From IMG/VR virus record IMGVR_UViG_3300023172_000254, positions 1-20,548 of that record: DNA of 20,548 nt. One strand, 5' to 3'. Made by a program: the position numbers and the translations under genes. The notes beneath the pieces were generated by a model, which was given only the letters and a program-made list of their open reading frames with translations, was not told the origin of the DNA and did not search any database. The DNA comes from a virus. Positions 13,781-20,548 of this stretch are shown piece after piece (the first letter of the stretch is position 1; every line of letters begins with the position of its first letter).

Positions 13781-16494
13781 ATACGCCTTCTAGATTTTGG
13801 TTGATACTCTGCCTGGTACTCGGCGTTGCCGAAGGAACAGGGGTAGGGAGTACTGTTTGTTAGCGTGATCGTTGAATCAGTGTTTACCGCTAGGACAGGG
13901 AGTCGGTAAGACCCACTATCGAGGGGGACAACACCTATATTGGATGATGCCTGTCCGACGATACGACCAGTGAACGTAAAGTTAAACGGGTCTCGTCCGA
14001 CGGTCTCCGACTTCACATCGAAGTAGGCTGTGTTGTTGTATGAGATAGTCAGATACCTCAACTGAACCCTACCATCGAGGAGGGCTACCTCGCCTTGTCC
14101 ACGCTGCTGCTTCGGATAGATCGTCGAGAACTCAAAGGAGAAGGTGTAGGGGATGCCTACATAGACCTCCTTCCCGGTCAGGTCCTCGTTAGCAACAGTG
14201 TATTCATCGGGGTTAGCCGTGGCAGACGTTGTGTGCCTCAGACCATACACCTCTAGAGTATGATCACATGAGATGGCCTCCACCTTACCTACAGGCTCGT
14301 ATGGAAGGGTCAGCGTGGTGTTACCTCCGGCGAACGAAATGTCTGCTGGGGCTAGTTCATACCGCCTGTCGATGTAGTACGTCAGGTCCTTAGTGTCTGT
14401 ATATACGTCCTCGTCGAGGAAGATGCGCTCGAAGAACAGACCATCGGTCCGCTGCATGAGTAGGTACATATACGATCCAGAGAAGCCAGCCCACAGAATG
14501 CGGGTAACAGCCGGGAAGGTCCACTTGCTCCAAGCGTTCTGTACCTTCTTATTTCCGGCCCAGAAGTATTTGTAGACGAATAGGGAGTTCGTCTCTCCCT
14601 GCGTCCCAACAATGTAGACCTGATTACGGTCAGAGCCAGCAACGAACTGAACATCATTTTTGATGTACTCAGGGATCGGGGCTGTTACGTCATCTGCATC
14701 ATCTATGGTGCCATTCTCCTTCGGGTAGAACTCGCGGACCTTGACGTAATTGTAGAACGGACGGTCATCTACCATGTAGAGCGAGGTGCCCAACATGGTA
14801 GGCTTGATGCGTTCCGAGACGTCAAAGCCAGAAGAGAACTGCACCTTGATGGTTTTAGGAGAGAGGTAGTTGTCGTAAGCGACACGGAACTGTTCTTTGG
14901 AGGACATGACAATCAAGTCTTTGTTGAACTGAACCGCATGGCGTAGGATGTTCACCTGATCGCTCAGGGCTGCTACATCGATGGGGTCACTGTCCACGAG
15001 CTGGGTCACGGTTGTCCGGTAGAAGTTCTCGTAGTTATTCGCTTCCGACATGATGATGTTCTCGTCAGACAGGAAGCCCAGACGGCCTACCCATGTGAAC
15101 AAGTCGTTAATGGTCCTGCCCACAAAGGATGGGTTCTGGGAGCTACTGGCGTCACCAGCGGTACGTCCCTTCCAGTTATGCTCTTGGAAGGTCCATGTAC
15201 CATCAGAGTTGCGGATCAGGGTATGGGGCATGGTAGCTAGTTGTAGCTCCTCGCCTTCACCATAGCCCACGCATTCTTCCCATAAGCCGTTTTTGAAGAT
15301 GACGTAGTAGTCATCCCCGGCCTCCTCAGGGTCTCCCTGGACGTTCACGATCTTGCCTTCAGGAGCGTTAGGAGGAAGGTCGGAGAAGGAGAGGACATTC
15401 TTGTAGAATGCCTTGAGGGCCTTGTCGCCTGAACCACCCTGCACCTCTATCTTCCCATCGGTAGGGAAGTCGGTGATCGTAAGGGTCGAGCCATTCTGTA
15501 TAACGGTCCAGCCATTCGTCTCCAAGTCCGTCTTCAGCTCCCCGGCAATAACGGCTGTATCAGGTACGGCGGTGCTCGCATCAGTGCCTACCGGGGTGAG
15601 GTAGGAGGCCTCGAGGGTTCCGTCGATGTAGACCGAGTAGTAGTGGTTAGCTACAGACTGCTGAACGTATACGATGGCCTCGTTCTGGGGGTTACGGCGA
15701 CCGGAGAAGTTAGGGGAAATTTGGGAGATGTCCCGTACCTGCCACTCATAGCTCACAGGAACGGCTGCTTGGGTCTCTACCAATTCGTATTCAAAGTAAA
15801 CAGGAAGCCCGTCACCATAATCCTCAGCCAAGACAATAGTATCACCTTCGCTACCCGAAGATGGGTTTGGGAGAGACCAAAAGAAGTCGTCACCCTCGGT
15901 TATTGTTACTTGACCAACCAATTCCCACTCCAACACCTGATCAACCCCCGGTATATCTACGCAGAGGTAGTAGAAGCTGGTGTCGGTCGTCTGGTAGACA
16001 TCCCCAAGATAACCTATAGCGGCTGTGGGGAGGGACGCGAAGTTAGCGGCGGTGCCATCAGGTGTATACCCGCCGGACTCAACCTTTGCTACTGTGCCAA
16101 CAGCCTTGGTCCTATTCAGGATGAAGGTGTAGTCACCAATCGTCTGGAATCGGTAGTCGTCGTTTGGGGAAGTGACATCCAGATAGCTCTTGCCGTCAGG
16201 GAAGGTCACCGTCTGTTCAGCACCGGTCTCTACATCAACTACCTTCAGGTCCCCGTTCATCGCAATGATGAGGTAGCGGTAGGTGTTAGACCTGTCGATG
16301 AAGTGCGCCTTGGCCTTGTTAGGGGCGGCGATGTTGACAGCAGAAACGTGTTCAGTAGGAGGACGCTTCTGTAGGCCAGACATGAGGCTGGGCCATGCGT
16401 TCTCCATCCGGCTGCACATAGTGGAGAGCCGGAGAGATGGCGGCTGCTGTGAGACGCCGCCGACCAAATTAACAAGTGAGCCGGATATTAGCAT
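13777..16494 (-). CDS. Tail tubular protein B (T7 gp12-like nozzle)
   Basis: This 905-residue protein is the tail nozzle; T7 gp12 has 794 residues, so it is about 110 longer. The N-terminus carries the family signature: GGVSQQPPSLRL, ENAWPSLMSGLQKRPPTEHV. Further typical patterns are FILNRTKAV, VGRLGFLSDENIIMSEANNY, FNKDLIVMSSKEQF and YFWAGNKKVQNAWSKWTF. The nozzle carries the tail tip, attaches to the gp11-like ring and with it binds the fibres. Its start overlaps the tail tubular A stop by one base (TAATG), and it ends in an ATGA overlap with the gp13-like gene. The extra length seems to be in the N-terminal third, where a beta-rich stretch (about 150-330) differs from T7. Confidence 0.94.
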   Translation of the reverse strand: MLISGSLVNLVGGVSQQPPSLRLSTMCSRMENAWPSLMSGLQKRPPTEHVSAVNIAAPNKAKAHFIDRSNTYRYLIIAMNGDLKVVDVETGAEQTVTFPDGKSYLDVTSPNDDYRFQTIGDYTFILNRTKAVGTVAKVESGGYTPDGTAANFASLPTAAIGYLGDVYQTTDTSFYYLCVDIPGVDQVLEWELVGQVTITEGDDFFWSLPNPSSGSEGDTIVLAEDYGDGLPVYFEYELVETQAAVPVSYEWQVRDISQISPNFSGRRNPQNEAIVYVQQSVANHYYSVYIDGTLEASYLTPVGTDASTAVPDTAVIAGELKTDLETNGWTVIQNGSTLTITDFPTDGKIEVQGGSGDKALKAFYKNVLSFSDLPPNAPEGKIVNVQGDPEEAGDDYYVIFKNGLWEECVGYGEGEELQLATMPHTLIRNSDGTWTFQEHNWKGRTAGDASSSQNPSFVGRTINDLFTWVGRLGFLSDENIIMSEANNYENFYRTTVTQLVDSDPIDVAALSDQVNILRHAVQFNKDLIVMSSKEQFRVAYDNYLSPKTIKVQFSSGFDVSERIKPTMLGTSLYMVDDRPFYNYVKVREFYPKENGTIDDADDVTAPIPEYIKNDVQFVAGSDRNQVYIVGTQGETNSLFVYKYFWAGNKKVQNAWSKWTFPAVTRILWAGFSGSYMYLLMQRTDGLFFERIFLDEDVYTDTKDLTYYIDRRYELAPADISFAGGNTTLTLPYEPVGKVEAISCDHTLEVYGLRHTTSATANPDEYTVANEDLTGKEVYVGIPYTFSFEFSTIYPKQQRGQGEVALLDGRVQLRYLTISYNNTAYFDVKSETVGRDPFNFTFTGRIVGQASSNIGVVPLDSGSYRLPVLAVNTDSTITLTNSTPYPCSFGNAEYQAEYQPKSRRRI

Positions 16495-17096
16495 TAGATT
16501 ACTCCTCGTGAGAAGGCTCCACGCATGAGCATGGAGGAGGTGCTGTAGCTGTCGTAAAGCATGTTGCGATCCGACACGTCAGACTCATCACGGAGAAGGT
16601 TCAGCCAAGCCCGTTGCTCATCTTGGACGTTAAACTTGTAGAGACTGTCAGACCCAAGTAGACGCTGCTGGGCAATACGGGCAGCCGCGAGGGCTATGTA
16701 CTGCTTGGCTGCAAACGGGAGGTCATCGAAGGGTAGACCAACGAATACCTCGACCGTGATCGGGTCGGTGAATGTGTAGGCGTTGTCCGTGCGATTGAAC
16801 AAACGAAGTCCACGCTGGATCACATCAATGTCAGACGAGGTGTCTACACTGTCTACACGGAGTGTATTGTTCGGGAGCACGAGCTCGTTATTAGTGTTGG
16901 GGGAGAGTATGTACTTCTCGATGTTCCAATGCCAGCCAATGGCCTGCACTGATCGTGAGGTTTCGTCGATAATGTCCGAGATAACCTGAGCGTCCGGGGC
17001 GGCGCTATCGAGAGTAGAGATGGGGGGTTCACCCATTGACGAGAGGCAGATGTTGACAGCCTGTAGCTTCGTCATGGGATTAACGTAGGTAGTCAT
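16494..17096 (-). CDS. Tail tubular protein A (T7 gp11-like adaptor)
   Basis: The 200-residue product matches T7 gp11 (196 residues). Family patterns visible are KLQAVNICLSSMGEPPIS near the N-terminus, IGWHWNIEKYILSP, VEVFVGLPFDDLPF and a C-terminal ARIAQQRLLGSD. Twelve copies of this adaptor form the ring between portal and nozzle. The ATG has GGAGG six bases upstream and follows the terminator after the capsid gene, so it starts the tail operon, and it is coupled to tail tubular B downstream. Confidence 0.94.
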   Translation of the reverse strand: MTTYVNPMTKLQAVNICLSSMGEPPISTLDSAAPDAQVISDIIDETSRSVQAIGWHWNIEKYILSPNTNNELVLPNNTLRVDSVDTSSDIDVIQRGLRLFNRTDNAYTFTDPITVEVFVGLPFDDLPFAAKQYIALAAARIAQQRLLGSDSLYKFNVQDEQRAWLNLLRDESDVSDRNMLYDSYSTSSMLMRGAFSRGVI

Positions 17097-17129
17097 CTAT
17101 GACCTCCGGTAAATAGGTAAAGTATGAAT

Positions 17130-17163
17130 AAAAGAAAAAGTGGGGAGAGCCGAAGCCCTCCCC
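17130..17163 (-). terminator. Rho-independent terminator after the capsid gene (T-phi position)
   Basis: On the minus strand GGGGAGGGC, a TTCG loop and GCTCTCCCC form a nine-pair stem with one G-T wobble, followed by ACTTTTTCTTTT. It lies nine bases after the capsid exon 2 stop. T7 has its main late terminator at this same place, where it sets high capsid expression against lower tail expression. Confidence 0.88.
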
Positions 17164-17172
17164 GTGTAAGGA

Positions 17173-17223
17173 TTAAGCCGCCTTACGCAGTTCGATGATG
17201 CATTCTGGACGAATGACGCCGTG
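17173..17223 (-). CDS. Major capsid protein, exon 2 (C-terminal 16 residues)
   Basis: The exon reads HGVIRPECIIELRKAA then TAA. Joined to exon 1, which ends KMAVG, it gives KMAVGHGVIRPE, which lines up with T7 gp10 KYAMGHGGLRPE. The junction keeps the frame with no codon split. I place the exon start at CAC 17223-17221, directly after the terminal G of the intron (17224), as group I introns end in G. The upstream intron bases are open in this frame for at least 15 codons, so the exon boundary rests on the splice signals and the T7 match. The total spliced protein would be 316 residues; T7 gp10A has 345. Confidence 0.85.
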   Translation of the reverse strand, partial: HGVIRPECIIELRKAA

Positions 17224-17870
17224 CATGAGTGTTCGCCACAGGTCGTTAAGCTGTGACCGCCTTTCGGCTGCTGTAGGTCGCCCTACAGATCAGACTATAT
17301 CTTTCTCCGAGATAGAATATATTGAGCCGCTTTGATTATTTTTTCAGGATCGTCGTGGAAGTGTCCAAGCCCTGAATTACAGGTTGGACAGAGCAGTCCA
17401 CGAACTTCGCCAGTTGTGTGACAGTGATCTATGACAAGCGGATTCGTTGTGTATTGTTTGTGCACAACCTCGGATGCGTGTATACCGCATATCTCGCAGC
17501 GGTTGCCCGCTCGGGCGACGAGGTTGTCAATATCTTCTACAGTAATATTATACCGATGAGCTGCCTCTTTCTTGTTCCGACAGTCTTTACATTCGGTTCG
17601 ATGTTTTCCATTATCCTTACGGAAGTGGAAGGCATCAAGAGGCTTCGGCTCATCGCATATGCGACAAGTCTGCATGAGAGCCTCCTCGGGGTGGAGAGGC
17701 TCAATACATTCTTCGGAGAGTTCCCATTTCAGACCACTTGGTCTTACTCCCTTGCGGGATAGTCGTTACACCTTCCTCTTGCGAGGCTTGGCTCGGTATT
17801 GTCTCATAGAGAGGTCCACCGAATTAGAGAACTTTGCTTTGCGGATTACTCCGCAGAGGGGCCATAATTA
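17224..17870 (-). ncRNA. Group I self-splicing intron in the major capsid gene, with HNH ORF
   Basis: The 647-base intron starts after exon base T (17871) and ends at G (17224). The last exon bases GGGT can pair with GCCC-type internal guide sequence just inside, giving P1 with a U-G at the splice site. Next come a P2-like hairpin (17840-17855, GTAA loop), a Q-like stretch AATACCGAGCCAAGCC (17785-17800), a CCTC/GAGG hairpin (17775-17786), the R-like AACGACTATCCC (17756-17767) and a CCC/GGG hairpin (17749-17758). The S-like AAGATATAGTC lies at 17293-17303. GACTAT (17759-17764) and ATAGTC (17293-17298) form a six-pair P7. P9-type hairpins follow at 17271-17288 (seven pairs, GCGA loop), 17259-17268 and 17237-17255. 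The layout is phage group IA-like. The endonuclease gene sits before the P7 3' strand. The intron core, splice sites and exon match agree with each other; only splicing itself is untested. Confidence 0.88.
17295..17675 (-). CDS. Intron-encoded HNH endonuclease, endonuclease VII-type
   Basis: The 126-residue protein is a His-Me (beta-beta-alpha metal) nuclease. The N-terminus has a zinc-finger-like pair C4xxC7 and C29xxC32 within CRICDEPKPLDAFHF and CKDCRNKK. The endonuclease VII core has zinc ligands C60xxC63 and C96xxC99, with IDHCHTTGEVRGLLCPTCNSG giving catalytic Asp83, His84 and Asn100 by comparison with T4 endonuclease VII (Asp40, His41, Asn62). As an intron ORF it is the probable homing enzyme that cuts intronless capsid genes. 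A GAGGAGG lies six bases before the ATG. Its last codons and TAG stop overlap the P7 3' strand of the intron, so it is folded into the ribozyme. Confidence 0.88.
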   Translation of the reverse strand: MQTCRICDEPKPLDAFHFRKDNGKHRTECKDCRNKKEAAHRYNITVEDIDNLVARAGNRCEICGIHASEVVHKQYTTNPLVIDHCHTTGEVRGLLCPTCNSGLGHFHDDPEKIIKAAQYILSRRKI

Positions 17871-18770
17871 ACCCACGGCCATCTTCGAAACCATCAGGGT
17901 GCCCTGACGGCGGATGTCGTATGCGCTCTCGGACTTCAGGTCCAGGAGCTTTACGGTGCCCATTGCGTATGGGTGCATAACCAGAGCCGCAGTGTCGGAG
18001 GCATCGACCTGGTACTTAGTACCGAAGTCTACAGTGCCGGTGACGTGGTTCTGGGCGAGGTTGTTGGTCTTCACGACCTTCATGCCAGCGACGTTGATGA
18101 CGGTGCCATCTTCGTATGCGCCGTTTTCGGAGGTGAAGTCCTTGTTCAGGATTTTGTCGTTCGTGACTAGGCCCCAGTAGGTAGCCGGAGATACGAAGAC
18201 GTAGCGATCCGATGCCGGAATGTTCTTCTCGTCGAGGGTCTGCGCCGCAGCGTAGATGCCATCAACGATCTGCTGAACAGTCGGGGTAGCGCCGATGTTG
18301 GTCGAAACCGCATCGCCTTGCCCAACTGCGCCTGCACCGATACCCGACGGGTCGCGAGCTGCCTTAACAGCCAGCGAGAACAGGTTGCGGTCGTAGGTCT
18401 GGGCGAGTGCTTCGCCGCAGCCACGGGCGTATTCCGAGCGGACCTCGTAGTGGTTCTTTGCCTCGTCGATGTTCGCGATGAACGCCGAGCTGATGAGCAT
18501 GTCGTCGATCGTGACGACCTTCTCATCGTGCTGGACAGCGTTGCCGGTGATCTCAGCACCCGGCGTGTGGTAGGCAGCCGAGTTGCCAGCAATAGCGGCG
18601 AACTGGGCAGACTTACCGTGCGACAGGTTGCGAACACGAGTCTTGTCCTTCATAACGCAGTTGTTATAGAAGACGGTCATCACTTCGCCGGACCATACCT
18701 TCAAGAAGAGGGCATCGGTGTCACCAGCGCCAGCGACCTGACCAAGACGGGAGGGAGTTGCATTAGCCAT
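17871..18770 (-). CDS. Major capsid protein, exon 1 (T7 gp10-like)
   Basis: The 300 codons encode the HK97-fold shell protein. The N-terminus MANATPSRLGQVAGAGDTDA and the stretches FLKVWSGEVMTVFY and SAFIANIDEAKNHYEVRSEY are typical of T7-like capsids. MHPYAMGTVKLLDLKSESAY leads to RRQGTLMVSKMAVG at the end of the exon. The frame would stop at TAA 17870-17868, the first three intron bases, so unspliced RNA gives a 300-residue product lacking the last 16 residues. The ATG has AAGGA eight bases upstream. The gene follows a free-standing HNH gene and scaffold, as in T7 heads. The usual T7 10B-type frameshift extension was not seen. The mature gene is the join of this exon with exon 2. Confidence 0.96.
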
Positions 18771-18901
18771 AATAATATTCCTTCTGAAATGAAAAGTGGT
18801 TGATTAAGGATTAGGGTTGAAATGTAGCACTTCTCACGATCTAGTTATCCACCTCCTCACACCCCGCAGGGTTGGGATTAGGGCCAGAAGGTTTGGTTGT
18901 T

Positions 18902-19132
18902 CTACTTGTGTTTGGGCTGCTTACGTCTGTTAGCAGACCGGGTTTTAATGGAGAGGTTACTCATCCGGTTATCGGTGGGGTTAAGGTTCTTGTGATCCAC
19001 CTCTTTACCCTTCAGAGCTTTCTCTCCATGTTTCTTTATCATCAAACGCCGCGCTCGTTGCCGCATTATGTTGGCGCGACGGCGCTCTGGCGTCCGCGAT
19101 GCTTTATACTCTTTATCGTAATCACGGGCCAT
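18902..19132 (-). CDS. Free-standing HNH endonuclease between scaffold and capsid genes
   Basis: The 76-residue, strongly basic product begins MARDYDKEYKASRTPERRRA. It carries an HNH-type core: Val45-Asp46-His47 in GKEVDHKNLNPTDNR, Asn55 and a later N59-L60 in MSNLSIKTRSANRR. Proteins of this short type occur as mobile genes beside the capsid or in other late genes of T7-like phages, often as free-standing homing endonucleases. The gene begins 12 bases after the scaffold stop, with AGGA nine bases before the ATG. It is not inside a recognisable intron. It differs in sequence and family from the endonuclease in the capsid intron, so the two arrived separately. Confidence 0.85.
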   Translation of the reverse strand: MARDYDKEYKASRTPERRRANIMRQRARRLMIKKHGEKALKGKEVDHKNLNPTDNRMSNLSIKTRSANRRKQPKHK

Positions 19133-19143
19133 CGATGTAGTTC

Positions 19144-19944
19144 CTAGAATATGTCGCTGTTGGCGAGTTTCTTCTCGACCTCGCGACGGAACGCCGGATC
19201 AGAGCTGTAACGTGGATCAGACATTTCAGCTCGCATCTCAGCAAGTGAACGGTAGGACTGTGGGGCAGCCTGGGCGGCAGCACCTTTGACAGACCTCCGG
19301 GGCTCAAAGCCTTCCGAAGCATCGAAACGTGCCTTCAGACCAGTCACTGCCATCTTGGCGGTGTTCAGGTCGGCACTGTTTACAGCCCGGTTGTAGGCCT
19401 CGATCTCTTCAGGTGGGAGAGTGTCCGCAGCCCACTCAATCATGGACTGGTAGTTCTCACCACCGCCGACGGTTTCAAACACCTCGTTCCGCGTACGGTC
19501 GAGGAGGGCTTCCTGCCCCTTGATGAAAGCATCGACTACGTTCTTAGGGATGCCGGACTGTTCGAGCTTTGCATAAGCATCCTCGCTCAGTTCTCCCGCT
19601 TCCCAATACTCTCTACTAAGGTCATCAAAGTCCAGTCCCGCTGCTTCTGTAGCTTCGCGAGCTGCTTGCTCAGTCTCCTCTTGTGATACTTCGGTGTCTG
19701 CTTCTTCTGCGTCTTCCGGGGTATCTTCAGTCGGGATGTCATCCGCAATATTCTGACCTCTGCTTTGTTTCTTCTCCAGTTCGGAATAGGCTTTGGCCAT
19801 GTCCTCGACGGAGGCGAACTTTTCAGGTAACCATGCTGGACGATCCGGGTCTACCGGGTCTTCGAACTTAGAAGCCTCGTCCTCGAGTGAAGGGTTGTAC
19901 TCTTCATCGAAGCTCTTGATTTCCACGCTTTCGGTTTCTGACAT
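19144..19944 (-). CDS. Capsid assembly scaffolding protein (T7 gp9-like)
   Basis: The 266-residue, very acidic product holds the gp9 position between portal and capsid. The pattern RPAWLPEKFASVEDMAKAYS near residues 34-53 is common to T7-like scaffolds. The middle is rich in Glu/Asp/Ala, and a helical C-terminal region ends in basic residues (SLAEMRAEMSDPRYSSDPAF, then RREVEKKLANSDIF), which in scaffolds binds the capsid. It shapes the prohead and leaves before packaging. It starts three bases after the portal stop with AGGA ahead of the ATG. Confidence 0.92.
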   Translation of the reverse strand: MSETESVEIKSFDEEYNPSLEDEASKFEDPVDPDRPAWLPEKFASVEDMAKAYSELEKKQSRGQNIADDIPTEDTPEDAEEADTEVSQEETEQAAREATEAAGLDFDDLSREYWEAGELSEDAYAKLEQSGIPKNVVDAFIKGQEALLDRTRNEVFETVGGGENYQSMIEWAADTLPPEEIEAYNRAVNSADLNTAKMAVTGLKARFDASEGFEPRRSVKGAAAQAAPQSYRSLAEMRAEMSDPRYSSDPAFRREVEKKLANSDIF

Positions 19945-19947
19945 TTA

Positions 19948-20548
19948 TCATTCCTGTGGGGATGTGGCTGCGGCCTCGTCGGCCCGTGCCTGTTGATCTG
20001 CAATGCCCTTGACTACGTTCGGTGCGGCCTTTCCTGCCACATCGCCCATCATCTGCTGCATCTGCTGCATCTGGGCTAGTTGCTGTGCCTGCTGCTCCTC
20101 CTGCATCATCTGATCCTCGCTCTTAACGAGCCCAGCGGCGTCGATTCCGAGGGAGGTTGCTACGCGGGAGATGTAGTCACCGGGGTTCATGTATTTTGCT
20201 AGGACCTCAGGGCCGAGAGGCTGGAGTGCCTTCAGCATCGTGAGGTACTTGTTTAGATCGTGTCCACGACCGAGGGCTTCCAGACCTGTGACGATGGCAG
20301 GCTTCACGACACCCTTAGGTAGGGGCGGGAGGCGCTTGGCCTTGGTCATGCGGTCCATGATGCGAGTGACGAGGGGCATCTGGAACTCTTGGCTCAGGAT
20401 CGAGTAGACGCCGCCGAGGGCGTCTTCGAGCTCCGAGGCCATGAACCTGATCTCCTCTGCGGTCACACGCTCGGCTTGCCGTTGCACGGAGGAGTGCATG
20501 AGGAAGGCAAACGATAGGCGCTCAGTGATGGTCTTGGCGGCTTCATAC
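19948..20548 (-). CDS. Portal (head-tail connector, T7 gp8-like), 5' end cut by the window
   Basis: About 200 C-terminal codons are visible and the frame runs open to base 20547, with YEAAKTITERLSFAFLMHSS at the upstream side, so the ATG at 20499 is internal. The sequence VQRQAERVTAEEIRFMASEL and EDALGGVYSILSQEFQMPLV closely matches T7 gp8. A Gln/Met-rich tail (about 20070-20110) follows and ends TSPQE. Twelve copies form the DNA entry ring at one vertex. The C-terminus overlaps nothing; the stop is four bases before the scaffold ATG. Confidence 0.95.
   Translation of the reverse strand, partial: YEAAKTITERLSFAFLMHSSVQRQAERVTAEEIRFMASELEDALGGVYSILSQEFQMPLVTRIMDRMTKAKRLPPLPKGVVKPAIVTGLEALGRGHDLNKYLTMLKALQPLGPEVLAKYMNPGDYISRVATSLGIDAAGLVKSEDQMMQEEQQAQQLAQMQQMQQMMGDVAGKAAPNVVKGIADQQARADEAAATSPQE

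Noticed and set aside
15643-16374. Long plus-strand open frame of 243 codons
   Set aside because: It lies wholly inside tail tubular B on the opposite strand, has no recognisable product, and all supported genes run on the minus strand.
17173-17223. T7 10B-type minus-one frameshift of the capsid gene
   Set aside because: Exon 2 ends in TAA followed within nine bases by a terminator, and no slippery stretch with a long extension frame was found.
17173-17870. Capsid interruption as a frameshift, sequencing error or simple gene insertion
   Set aside because: A 647-base insert with a paired P7 core, several hairpins and exact restoration of the T7-like motif by removing it is better explained by a group I intron.
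18167-18637. Minus-strand frame of 156 codons rich in Arg, Ser and Thr within the capsid gene
   Set aside because: It overlaps capsid exon 1 throughout and has the composition of an out-of-frame read of a GC-rich gene.
1-20548. tRNA genes, CRISPR arrays, insertion sequences
   Set aside because: No cloverleaf, repeat-spacer array or transposase was seen; the genes are packed with almost no spare sequence.

Overview
The window is the late (virion, lysis and packaging) half of a T7-like podovirus, in the style of Autographiviridae. Every supported gene lies on the minus strand, so transcription and gene order run from base 20548 down to base 1. The order matches the T7 class III region: portal, scaffold, capsid, tail tubular A, tail tubular B, gp13-like, gp14-like, two very large internal virion proteins, tail fibre, lysis genes, small terminase, large terminase. 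Both ends are cut inside genes (portal at the right, large terminase at the left). The early region, RNA polymerase, replication genes and terminal repeats are outside the window. The fairly GC-rich sequence, the GH108 endolysin and the style of the spanin pair suggest an alphaproteobacterial host (Roseobacter- or Rhizobium-like), but this is inference only.

Head region (about 17130-20548): portal C-terminus, scaffold, a free-standing HNH endonuclease, then the major capsid gene. The capsid gene is split. Exon 1 stops after 300 codons, in the motif KMAVG. A 647-nt group I intron follows, with its own endonuclease VII-type HNH gene, and a 16-codon exon 2 (HGVIRPECIIELRKAA) completes the protein. 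The joined sequence restores the T7 gp10 C-terminal pattern MGHGGLRPE. A rho-independent terminator lies just after exon 2, at the place of T7 T-phi.

Tail and ejection region (5485-17096): tail tubular proteins A and B, a gp13-like protein, a gp14-like protein, a 941-residue ejection protein and a 1474-residue ejection protein. The 941-residue protein carries two predicted peptidoglycan-cutting domains, an M15-like metallopeptidase and a GH24 lysozyme. In T7 the wall-opening activity sits instead at the N-terminus of gp16. A second terminator follows the 1474-residue gene.

Tail fibre and lysis region (1114-5413): a tail fibre with a T7-type head-binding N-terminus, an Ala/Ser-rich stalk, three GIGTTSP-type repeats and a C-terminal S74 self-cleaving chaperone; a small structural-type protein; a GH108 endolysin with a C-terminal membrane segment; a 64-residue unknown; overlapping i-spanin and o-spanin genes; a coiled-coil/one-TM protein that is the best holin candidate; and a membrane-anchored unknown. 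Small and large terminase genes close the window. Most neighbouring genes overlap by 1-20 bases or are a few bases apart, so the module is tightly translationally coupled.

No tRNA genes, CRISPR arrays, insertion sequences or host genes were seen. Apart from the intron, no stretch over about 135 bases lacks a gene.
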